Source of the DNA: JBBIJO01 sp037445895
GTDB taxonomy: Bacteria; Bacteroidota; Ignavibacteria; Kapaibacteriales; UBA2268
Length of the DNA stretch: 64,000 nt
Assembly (NCBI GenBank): GCA_037445895.1
Contig: JBBIJO010000012.1
Location: forward strand, 1-64,000
Direction: 5' to 3'
Part shown: piece by piece, positions 38,798 to 46,567 of the stretch
How the letters are laid out: every line of letters starts with the position of its first letter
How positions within the stretch are numbered: the first letter of the stretch is position 1
Translations under genes and position numbers: made by a program
The notes under the pieces: model-generated
Database searches by the model: none
Seen by the model: the letters and a program-made list of their open reading frames with translations, nothing else
Told to the model about the DNA's origin: nothing

Positions 38798-39696
38798 TGA
38801 AACATATCAGATTCTTGTTCGAAGCTATTTCTGCCCTCGTTATCGGGTTAATTTCTTCAATGTTAAGTAAAAGCAATAGAACTCGATTCGGTAAATTTTT
38901 GGGGCATCTAATTCGTTTGCTTGTTCCAAACCGTGCTCGAATTTCTTTAAACAATATTGCAAAAGCTTTTCCAGAGAAGTCGAGCGAATGGCACAAGAAC
39001 ATAATGTTAAAGTCCTTCGAAAATCTTGGGATTACTTTGGTTGAACTCCTTGCTTTGGGTTCGCTTTCGGAAAACCAAATCAAGGAGTATGTTCAATACG
39101 AGAATATAGAATTAATCCAACAGGTTTATGAGCGAGGTCGAGGTGTTATTTTGCTTTCCGGACATTATGGTAATTGGGAATTCCTTGCTTATTCGGTATT
39201 TGTTTATCTGCGACTTCCCGTTCTAATTATCGTTAAGCCACTTTCGAATTATGTTCTCGATAAAATAATTAATAAATACAGGACGCGACTTGGTAACCAA
39301 ATTGTTTCGATGTATGAAGCAGCCTTCAAAGTTGCAAGAAATTTAAAAAACGGTGGTATTGTTGCTTTGCTTGCCGACCAAAGCGCCACAAAGGATAAGG
39401 ACGTCTTTGTCGATTTTTTTGGAATTCCATCGGCAACTTTTGAGTCGCCAGCATTTTTAGCTTTGAAATATAAAGTTCCAATAGTTGTTGGGTTTGCAGA
39501 GCGTAGGGGTTCAACGTATTTCGTCCATCTCGAAGAACTTCGGTTCGACGATTTGGAGTTTTCGAAGGAAAGTATTTTCGAATTGACACAAAGGCATACA
39601 AAAAAATTGGAGGAGGCTATTCGCCGATGCCCAGAACTATGGGTCTGGCAACATCGTCGGTGGAAACATACGAGTGAATATATTGAAAGACAATAA
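38797..39696 (+). CDS. LpxL/HtrB-like lysophospholipid acyltransferase
   Basis: A 299-residue inner-membrane acyltransferase of the lipid A biosynthesis (LpxL/HtrB) superfamily. The catalytic HX4E motif appears as HYGNWE near residue 123. Further support is RISLNNIAKAFPEKS near the N-terminus, the LLADQSA block, and WVWQHRRWK at the C-terminus, which matches the usual ending of late acyltransferases. It probably transfers a secondary acyl chain to lipid A. The ATG overlaps the GWxTD stop by one base. Confidence 0.88.
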   Translation: MKHIRFLFEAISALVIGLISSMLSKSNRTRFGKFLGHLIRLLVPNRARISLNNIAKAFPEKSSEWHKNIMLKSFENLGITLVELLALGSLSENQIKEYVQYENIELIQQVYERGRGVILLSGHYGNWEFLAYSVFVYLRLPVLIIVKPLSNYVLDKIINKYRTRLGNQIVSMYEAAFKVARNLKNGGIVALLADQSATKDKDVFVDFFGIPSATFESPAFLALKYKVPIVVGFAERRGSTYFVHLEELRFDDLEFSKESIFELTQRHTKKLEEAIRRCPELWVWQHRRWKHTSEYIERQ

Positions 39697-39734
39697 ACCA
39701 AAATTTCATACTTATAAAAATAAACAAGTTACAA

Positions 39735-39766
39735 TTGTAGAGGCAACTTGCCAATTGCCCCTACAA
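39735..39766. repeat. REP-like palindrome
   Basis: A 12-bp imperfect inverted repeat (TTGTAG-A-GGCAA with TTGCC-C-CTACAA, one A/C mismatch) surrounds CTTGCCAA. It resembles the GTAGGGGC...GCCCCTAC palindromes dispersed in many bacterial genomes. It lies in the convergent gap between the acyltransferase and groES. Only one copy was noticed in the window. Confidence 0.45.
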
Positions 39767-39795
39767 CGCAGTCTTGGACCAACGATTTGTATCTG

Positions 39796-39824
39796 TTGAA
39801 CAAGGGGGGGAACCCCTTGTTCAA
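39796..39824. terminator. perfect 12-bp hairpin between convergent genes
   Basis: TTGAACAAGGGG (39796-39807) pairs without mismatch to CCCCTTGTTCAA (39813-39824) across a 5-nt loop. There is no T tract on either side. It may still act as a transcript-end barrier between the acyltransferase gene and groES. Confidence 0.45.
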
Positions 39825-39873
39825 GTATCATTAAGATATAGAGATTACACCATATTGCTGGTTCGAAGCCGAA

Positions 39874-40146
39874 TTATTCTTCGATTATCCCTAATACGTC
39901 GGAACGTTGAATAATCCGGTAATCATTACCGTCGATTGTTATTTCTTCGCCACCATATTTTGCAAAAATAACTTTATCGCCTACTTGGATAATAGATTGT
40001 AAATCGACATCATTCCCAACCGCAACAACTTCCCCAATGATGGGTTTTTCTTTGGCAGTGTCGGGAATAATTATACCACCAGAAGTTTTACTCTCTGGTT
40101 CAAGCGGCTTGATTAACAAGCGGTCGTCGAGTGGTTTTACTTTCAT
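39874..40146 (-). CDS. groES: co-chaperonin GroES (Hsp10)
   Basis: A 90-residue Hsp10 that caps the GroEL chamber during protein folding. Clear motifs are VKPLDDRLLIKP at the N-terminus, the mobile loop SKTSGGIIIPDTAKEKP, and VGDKVIFAKYGGEEITIDG. No groEL gene lies downstream: the next 177 bp are non-coding and then comes a convergent gene. That is unusual, because groES and groEL normally form an operon. It lies 9 bp after a glutaredoxin gene on the same strand. Confidence 0.95.
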   Translation of the reverse strand: MKVKPLDDRLLIKPLEPESKTSGGIIIPDTAKEKPIIGEVVAVGNDVDLQSIIQVGDKVIFAKYGGEEITIDGNDYRIIQRSDVLGIIEE

Positions 40147-40155
40147 AAATACTCC

Positions 40156-40404
40156 TTATTTAATGTTTAACAATCTGTTAATTTGGAGCCTGTCGAATCC
40201 AACGATAGGCTTATTGTTGATTAAAATAACTGGTACTCCTGTATTACCGCCGGTTCGTCGTTGCATATCTTTTAACGCTGCCATATCTCGCGAGACATCG
40301 ATTTCTTTAAAGGGTATTTTCTTTTCTCGGAAATATCGTTTTGCAGCATTGCAAAATGAGCAAGTTGGAGTTGTAAAAATAATTATTTTAGGTGTCCCAT
40401 TCAT
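40156..40404 (-). CDS. glutaredoxin-family protein
   Basis: An 82-residue thioredoxin-fold oxidoreductase. The redox motif CSFC is at 15-18 (TTPTCSFCNAAK), the cis-Pro loop is NTGVPV, and the glutathione- or partner-binding motif is PIVGFD. The size and motif fit the NrdH/YruB-like glutaredoxins, which reduce disulfides in the cytoplasm. It lies 9 bp before groES and is probably co-transcribed with it, which suggests joint stress expression. Confidence 0.88.
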   Translation of the reverse strand: MNGTPKIIIFTTPTCSFCNAAKRYFREKKIPFKEIDVSRDMAALKDMQRRTGGNTGVPVILINNKPIVGFDRLQINRLLNIK

Positions 40405-40509
40405 ACATCTACTCCATATTTTAATATATGAATGACGAGCAATATAATTGTATATTTTGATTCATTTTTAAAAAGGAATATCAATTTATGCTATCTTAGC
40501 TACATTAAA

Positions 40510-43500
40510 TTATTTATACACAATGATTGGGGAAAGCCATCGTTCGATTTCCTCGAGGCTTAAACCTTTTCGTTGTTTGTAGTCGAGAACTTGGTCTTTG
40601 TCGATTTTTCCAACGGGGAAATAGCGAGCTTCGGGATGCGCGAAATATAAGCCACACACGGATGCTGTGGGGACCATCAAATAGGTTTCGGTTAGTTGAA
40701 TTCCGATTCGGCGTTCGGGGTCGATTAAATCGAAGATTGTTTGTTTTTCAGTGTGGTCTGGGAATGCGGGATAGCCCGGGGCGGGACGTATTCCAATGTA
40801 TTTTTCTTTCAATAAATCTTCGGTTGTAAGGTTTTCGGTCGAGTATCCCCAAAGTTCAGTTCTAACAAATTTGTGTAAAAGTTCAGCAAAGGCTTCGGCA
40901 AGACGGTCGGCAAGAATTTTGACCATAATAGCACGGAAATCATCGTTTTGCGATTTGAATTCATTCGAAAGCTCTTCGGCGCCAATTCCCGCTGTAACAA
41001 CGAAAGCACCTAAATAGTCTATTATTCCGGATGTTTTGGGAGCAATAAAATCTGCGAGTGAAAAGTTGGGCGAGTTTTGCTTCTTGGTTTGTTGACGTAG
41101 AAAATGAAAGATGGCGATGATTCCCTCGCGTCGCTCGTCGGAGTAAACTTCTACATCTTCGCCGATGGAGTTCGCTGGAAATATTCCAACGGCAGCATTA
41201 GCCTTTAGAGTATTGTTGGCAATAATTTCGTCGAGAAGGTTGTTGGCTTCGTCGAAAAGTTTAATTGCTTCGCGTCCAAATTTTGGATGTTCAAAAATCG
41301 AAGGGTAGCGTCCCTTCATCTCCCAAGCAAGGAAAAATTCCGTCCAGTTGATATAAGCTCGGATTTCGTTTAAATTAAAGTTAATAAACCTTTCGATGCC
41401 AGTTCGGCGGGGTTTCCGAATATTTACTGAATTTATATCGAATACATATTTGTTTTCTTTTGCGATTTCGAAGGAGATAATGCCAAGTTCTTTTTTGCTT
41501 TCATAGTTTTTTCGAATCTCTTCGTATTCTTCCCGAATTTGCTTGACAAATGTTTCTTTGTTCTCTATGTTGAGTAGATTGTTAACGACTGGAATGCTTT
41601 TCGATGCATCGAGGACGTGAATAACTGGTTGACTGTAGCGTGGAGCAATCTTTATCGCGGTGTGAGTGCGTGAAGTTGTTGCCCCACCAATGAGCAGAGG
41701 CATATTCATTCGGTTTCGTTCCAATTCGTTTGCAACGTTGACCATCTCGTCTAACGAAGGGGTAATTAAGCCACTTAAACCGATAATATCGACTTTGTGT
41801 TTAGATGCTTCTTCGAGTATTTTTTGAGGAGGAACCATTACTCCGAGGTCAATAACCTCGAAGTTGTTGCACGAAAGGACTACCCCAACGATGTTTTTAC
41901 CTATATCGTGCACATCGCCTTTAACCGTAGCAAGCAATACTTTGCCGTTTTTCTTTGGGATAGAAAAATTTTTCTTCAACGATTGTTCTACGTAGGGTTG
42001 AAGAAAAGCAACAGCTTGCTTCATCACTCTTGCACTTTTTACAACTTGCGGGAGAAACATTTTCCCTGAACCGAAAAGATTTCCAACCTCGTTCATTCCG
42101 TCCATTAATGGACCTTCGATTATTTCCAAAGGCAAGGTATACTTTTGAAGAGCCTCGTTCAAATCGATTTCGAGATACTCGTTAATTCCTTTTATTAAAG
42201 CGTATTTCAATCTTTGTTCGAGCGGGAAGTTCCTCCATTCGATAATTTTTTCTTCGGTTGCTGATTGTTTTGATTTTAGAGTTTCGGCATATTCAATTAA
42301 TTTTTCGGTTGAATTCGGTTTACGGTTAAAAACAAGGTCTTCAATCAAAGAGCGAAGAGTTGGTTCGATTTCCTCGTAAACGTCTAATTGGCCGGGATTT
42401 ACTATTCCTAAATCGAGTCCAGCCTTGATTGCGTGGTAAAGAAAAACCGAATGCATTGCCCTTCGCACAATTTCATTCCCGCGAAAAGCGAAGGAAAGGT
42501 TGCTTACCCCCCCGCTTACTTTCGATAGTCGTAAATTCGATTTTATCCAACGAGTTGCCTCAATAAAGGCAAGTGCATAGTTGTTATGTTCTTCGATTCC
42601 GGTTCCGATAGTTAAAATATTCGGGTCGAAAATAATATCCTGTGGTGGATAACCAACTTTGTTCACAAGAATATCGTAGGCTCGGCTGCAAACTGCGATT
42701 TTATGTTCGTAATCAACTGCTTGGCCTTGTTCGTCGAAAGCCATTACGATAACAGCAGCCCCGAATCGAAGGATTTTCTTTGCTCGTTCAATGAACACCT
42801 CTTCTCCATCTTTCAAAGAAATTGAATTTACAATTCCCTTGCCTTGCGAGCATTTTAAACCCGATTCTATTACAGACCATTGAGAGGAGTCGAACATTAT
42901 TGGGACTTTTGCAATATCTGGTTCGGTAGCAATTAAATTTAAGAATGTTGTCATTGCCTTTTTGCTATCCAATAAGCCTTCGTCCATATTAATGTCGATA
43001 ATCTGGGCGCCATTTTCGACTTGTTCACGAGCAATTTCTAATGCCTTTTGGTATTCGCCGTTTATAATGTATCGTGCAAATTTTCGTGAACCGGCAACAT
43101 TTGTCCTTTCGCCAATGTTTGTAAAGTTACTTTCGGGCGTTACGACTAATGCTTCCAAACCGCTTAAACGTAAGTAGGGTTTAACCTCGGGGATTTTCCG
43201 CGGTGGATATTTTTCAATGGCTTGAGCAAATTTTAGTATATGTTTTGGTGTGGTTCCGCAACAACCACCGATGATATTGACTAATCCTTCGCGAGCAAAA
43301 CTTTCGACGATGGCCCCCATTGATTCTGGGGTGTCGTCGTATTCGCCCATCTCGTTTGGCAATCCTGCATTAGGATAAACACTTACAAATACACTGGCAA
43401 TACGAGAAAGCTCTTCGAGAAATGGACGAATTTGTTTGGCTCCAAGGGCACAGTTTAACCCAACAGACAAAAGGTTTTTGGCGTGCGAAATGGAAATCCA

Positions 43501-44193
43501 AAATGCTTCGACTGTTTGCCCCGAGAGCGTTCTTCCACTTTGGTCAACAATCGTTCCCGAAATCATAATTGGAATTTGTTCATTGCCGGAATCGTCGAAA
43601 TATTGTTCGATGGCATAAATTGCAGCTTTTGCATTTAAGGTATCGAAAATTGTTTCGACTAAAAGTATGTCGGCTCCTCCCTCTATTCCTCCTCGAATTT
43701 GCTCGTAGTATGCGTCGGTAAGTTCATCGAAAGTTATTGCCCGAAACGACGGGTCGTTAACATCGGGTGAAATCGAAAGGGTCTTGTTTGTTGGTCCAAT
43801 CGAAAGAGCAACGAAGCGGGGTTTTGTTGGGTCTTTGGCAGTGAATTCATCGGCTACTTTGCGAGCGATTTTGGCTGCTGTGTAATTTATTTCATAAACA
43901 AGATGTTCAGTTCCATAATCCTTTTGCGAAATTTTATTTGCATTAAATGTATTCGTTTCGATTATGTCTGCTCCCGATTCAAGATATTCCCGGTGCACAT
44001 TTTCGATTAGTCGTGGTTGTGTAAGAACAAGAATATCGTTGTTGCCTTTAAGGTCGCATTTATGGTTTTCGAATCGTTCCCCTCGAAAATCTCGTTCCGA
44101 TAGACGATGGCGTTGAATCATCGTCCCCATTGCCCCATCGAGAAGTAAAATCTTTCTTCCGAGAATGTCCTTTAGTTCCTGTAATTTTCCCAT
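40510..44193 (-). CDS. metH: cobalamin-dependent methionine synthase
   Basis: A 1227-residue five-module MetH that transfers a methyl group from 5-methyltetrahydrofolate to homocysteine. The homocysteine domain (1-330) has the zinc-ligand GGCCGTT. The pterin-binding domain (about 350-620) includes NIGERTNVAGSRKF. The cap and B12 domains (about 640-880) include DVHDIGKNIVG, whose His ligates cobalt (near 760). The AdoMet-activation domain (about 890-1227) includes RPAPGYPAFPDH. All modules are present and full length. It is the third gene of a unit with nadA and nadC (15-bp gap to nadC). No cobalamin riboswitch was recognised upstream of the unit. Confidence 0.96.
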   Translation of the reverse strand: MGKLQELKDILGRKILLLDGAMGTMIQRHRLSERDFRGERFENHKCDLKGNNDILVLTQPRLIENVHREYLESGADIIETNTFNANKISQKDYGTEHLVYEINYTAAKIARKVADEFTAKDPTKPRFVALSIGPTNKTLSISPDVNDPSFRAITFDELTDAYYEQIRGGIEGGADILLVETIFDTLNAKAAIYAIEQYFDDSGNEQIPIMISGTIVDQSGRTLSGQTVEAFWISISHAKNLLSVGLNCALGAKQIRPFLEELSRIASVFVSVYPNAGLPNEMGEYDDTPESMGAIVESFAREGLVNIIGGCCGTTPKHILKFAQAIEKYPPRKIPEVKPYLRLSGLEALVVTPESNFTNIGERTNVAGSRKFARYIINGEYQKALEIAREQVENGAQIIDINMDEGLLDSKKAMTTFLNLIATEPDIAKVPIMFDSSQWSVIESGLKCSQGKGIVNSISLKDGEEVFIERAKKILRFGAAVIVMAFDEQGQAVDYEHKIAVCSRAYDILVNKVGYPPQDIIFDPNILTIGTGIEEHNNYALAFIEATRWIKSNLRLSKVSGGVSNLSFAFRGNEIVRRAMHSVFLYHAIKAGLDLGIVNPGQLDVYEEIEPTLRSLIEDLVFNRKPNSTEKLIEYAETLKSKQSATEEKIIEWRNFPLEQRLKYALIKGINEYLEIDLNEALQKYTLPLEIIEGPLMDGMNEVGNLFGSGKMFLPQVVKSARVMKQAVAFLQPYVEQSLKKNFSIPKKNGKVLLATVKGDVHDIGKNIVGVVLSCNNFEVIDLGVMVPPQKILEEASKHKVDIIGLSGLITPSLDEMVNVANELERNRMNMPLLIGGATTSRTHTAIKIAPRYSQPVIHVLDASKSIPVVNNLLNIENKETFVKQIREEYEEIRKNYESKKELGIISFEIAKENKYVFDINSVNIRKPRRTGIERFINFNLNEIRAYINWTEFFLAWEMKGRYPSIFEHPKFGREAIKLFDEANNLLDEIIANNTLKANAAVGIFPANSIGEDVEVYSDERREGIIAIFHFLRQQTKKQNSPNFSLADFIAPKTSGIIDYLGAFVVTAGIGAEELSNEFKSQNDDFRAIMVKILADRLAEAFAELLHKFVRTELWGYSTENLTTEDLLKEKYIGIRPAPGYPAFPDHTEKQTIFDLIDPERRIGIQLTETYLMVPTASVCGLYFAHPEARYFPVGKIDKDQVLDYKQRKGLSLEEIERWLSPIIVYK

Positions 44194-44208
44194 TGGCGAT
44201 GTGAATTA

Positions 44209-45081
44209 TTAAGTTAAAAATTCTAAATGCATCTTTACAGAACGAGCAGAGTGGGTTAAAGCACCAATCGAAATTGCATCGACCCCTGTTTGGGCATACT
44301 CTCCAACATTTTCGAGTGTTATGCCTCCCGAAGCCTCGATGAAAATATGGGGTTTTCGCTCCCGTATTGTAGGAACGAGTTTTGCTATATCTTCGGGTGC
44401 GAAATTATCGAGCAGAATTCCATCCACGTTTAAAATCAAGGCCTCGAGCAATTGACTTGGGTTTTCAACTTCAACTTCGAGAAACCTTGTGAAATGCTTT
44501 TGCCGAATTTTGTTGACGGCTTTTGTTAAACTACCAGCAGCAACTATATGGTTATCCTTGACTAGTATTCCTTTGGAGAGATTTAATCGGTGGTTCCAAC
44601 CACCTCCGCAACGGACAGCGTATTTTTCGAAAAGACGCAGCCCCGGAGTTGTTTTTCGCGTGTCGAGAATGCGAACCCCATAAGGTTCAGCAATATCGAC
44701 GTATTTCCTGGTGTTGGTTGCGATTCCGCAAAGCCTTTGCAAAAGATTCAGCATTGTCCTTTCGATTTCTAAAAGGAAACGAGTCGGAGCAGTAATTTGA
44801 GCAATTTTTGTCGAAGGAGGTATTTTTTCTCCATCATTGAAAAAAAAATCAATCTTTATTCCGGATGATGTTAATTTATGTAATTGATTAAGGATTTGCT
44901 TGCCCGCAAATACAATTTCCTCTTCGTTTTCGAGATTTGCGGTCGAAATTTGGTTCTCTTCATAGAAAAACTCCGATGTAATATCGGTCGAAGGTATATC
45001 CTCTTCAATAAATAGTTTTAAGCGAGCAAGAATGTAGCTCGGGTCTAAATGTGTGATTTGTTCATAAGGTAAAAAAGGCAT
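44209..45081 (-). CDS. nadC: nicotinate-nucleotide pyrophosphorylase (carboxylating)
   Basis: A 290-residue quinolinate phosphoribosyltransferase that makes nicotinate mononucleotide from quinolinate and PRPP in de novo NAD synthesis. Diagnostic segments are DTRKTTPGLR, VRCGGGWNHRLNLSKGILVKDNH, VEVENPSQLLEAL and EASGGITLENVGEYAQTGVD. It starts 12 bp after nadA, so the two consecutive steps are encoded together. Confidence 0.95.
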   Translation of the reverse strand: MPFLPYEQITHLDPSYILARLKLFIEEDIPSTDITSEFFYEENQISTANLENEEEIVFAGKQILNQLHKLTSSGIKIDFFFNDGEKIPPSTKIAQITAPTRFLLEIERTMLNLLQRLCGIATNTRKYVDIAEPYGVRILDTRKTTPGLRLFEKYAVRCGGGWNHRLNLSKGILVKDNHIVAAGSLTKAVNKIRQKHFTRFLEVEVENPSQLLEALILNVDGILLDNFAPEDIAKLVPTIRERKPHIFIEASGGITLENVGEYAQTGVDAISIGALTHSARSVKMHLEFLT

Positions 45082-45093
45082 AAAGAAGATATA

Positions 45094-46083
45094 TTAACTT
45101 AATTCCAACATACGTTCCAAAGGTCGAAGGGCGCGCAATCGCAATTCTTCGCTCATTTTAATCTCGGGTGTTTTCTTTTCGAGTGCGACGAGCATTTTTT
45201 CGAGTGTATGAACTCGCATATGGGGGCATTGATTGCAGGCGCAACCGTTCAGGTTAGCAAGTGGATAAAACACCTTGTTCGGATTTGCTTTACGAAGTTG
45301 ATGTATAATTCCCTCTTCTGTTGCAATAATGTATTCATAATTTGAACTTTCGGTGGCAAACTTTATTATTCCGCTTGTCGAGCCGATAAAATCGGCATAA
45401 TGCAATATATTGTCGGGGCATTCTGGGTGGGCAAGAACGAGTGCAGCGGGGTGCTGACGCTGTAGCGAAATCAATTCTTTTTCGGAAAATGTTTCATGGA
45501 CTTGGCAAGTTCCATTCCATAGAACCATTTGCCTGCCAGTTTTTTTCATCAAAAAAGCTCCGAGATATTTATCGGGGGCAAAGCATATCGGGGTATCATT
45601 AGGGATGGAACGAATGATTTTTTCCGCATTGCTCGAAGTACAAATAACATCGGAAAGTGCCTTGACTTCTGCCGAGCAATTAATGTATGATATAACAATG
45701 TGATTTGGATGGGCTTCGACCCATTGCTTAAATTTGTCGGCTGGGGCACTGTCGGCGAGCGAGCATCCTGCTCGCAAATCTGGCATAAGGACTGTTTTTT
45801 CGGGGTTGAGAATCTTTGCCGTTTCTGCCATAAAGTGGACTCCGCAAAAGAGAATAACGTCTGCATCGGTTTTTTTTGCAGCTTGTGCCAATGCAAGTGA
45901 ATCCCCAAGGAAGTCGGCAATATCTTGAATGTCGGGGTCTTGGTAGTAATGGGCTAATATTACAGCATTTCGTTCTTTTTTGAGCTTAAGAATTCTTTCG
46001 ATAATTTGTTCTTTCGTCAAAGGCAAAAAGCCGTCGCTTCCTTTGGCGTGAACAGTTTCGATTTTATCTATTATGGTTTCCAT
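45094..46083 (-). CDS. nadA: quinolinate synthase (4Fe-4S)
   Basis: A 329-residue iron-sulfur enzyme that condenses iminoaspartate with dihydroxyacetone phosphate to give quinolinate. It shows ILAHYYQDPDIQDIADFLGDS, a Cys-containing INCSAEVKALSDVICTSSNA, HPECPDNI and the C-terminal CACNQCPHM, which supply the conserved cluster cysteines. No nadB is seen in this window. It is the first gene of nadA-nadC-metH. Confidence 0.95.
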   Translation of the reverse strand: METIIDKIETVHAKGSDGFLPLTKEQIIERILKLKKERNAVILAHYYQDPDIQDIADFLGDSLALAQAAKKTDADVILFCGVHFMAETAKILNPEKTVLMPDLRAGCSLADSAPADKFKQWVEAHPNHIVISYINCSAEVKALSDVICTSSNAEKIIRSIPNDTPICFAPDKYLGAFLMKKTGRQMVLWNGTCQVHETFSEKELISLQRQHPAALVLAHPECPDNILHYADFIGSTSGIIKFATESSNYEYIIATEEGIIHQLRKANPNKVFYPLANLNGCACNQCPHMRVHTLEKMLVALEKKTPEIKMSEELRLRALRPLERMLELS

Positions 46084-46235
46084 TTTTAATTTCCAATCCG
46101 TTCGAATATATTAACGAAAATTCATATTTTTTGTTTTTAACGATATGCTATGTTAATTTCAAATTCAAGGTGAGCTGGAGTAGAGCATCCTTCCCGTGGC
46201 TTTGAATACAATATCCTGATATATATCGGACGTTA

Positions 46236-46510
46236 TTACTTCTTGGAGCAGTTTGGGCGATATTTCTTTTGCACTGCTGCATAACCCCCAATTCTTTTTC
46301 GTTTTAGTTGTCGATACCAGGCAAAAACCAAAACTATAATGGTTACTCCTATTAAATAAGGTTTTATAGGTTCCAGCCAAGAAAAAGTGGAAGCGGCACC
46401 ACTAATACTAAGACTAGTGTGATACAGCAAAGCGATGCTGTAATCGCCGAAAATAATGCTGCGCCGAATAGCCATTTGGACGTTTTATGTTTGGCCCATA
46501 ATATCCAATC
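46236..46510 (-). pseudogene. merT-like mercuric transporter remnant (frameshifted)
   Basis: Reading the minus strand, one frame gives KTSKWLFGAALFSAITASLC followed by CITLVL, the first MerT helix with the vicinal Cys pair that binds Hg(II). A different frame continues with SGAASTFSWLEPIKPYLIG and VTIIVLVFAWYRQLK, the second MerT helix. The switch lies near 46400-46415, so at least one frameshift has occurred. After YRPNCSKK there is a stop, and the expected third helix is not clear in any frame. No promoter-proximal start or merP/merA neighbour is visible. Recognition rests on remembered Bacteroidota MerT sequences. Confidence 0.6.
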
Positions 46511-46567
46511 TTTTTGTCATTGCCTGCCAAGAGAGGGGACGTAGATTGGCGCTTTTTATCGAAGAAT

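Noticed and set aside
46084..46235. Cobalamin or SAM riboswitch upstream of the nadA-nadC-metH unit
   Set aside because: No B12-box or SAM-I core sequence could be found in the leader. The region grades into the merT relic.
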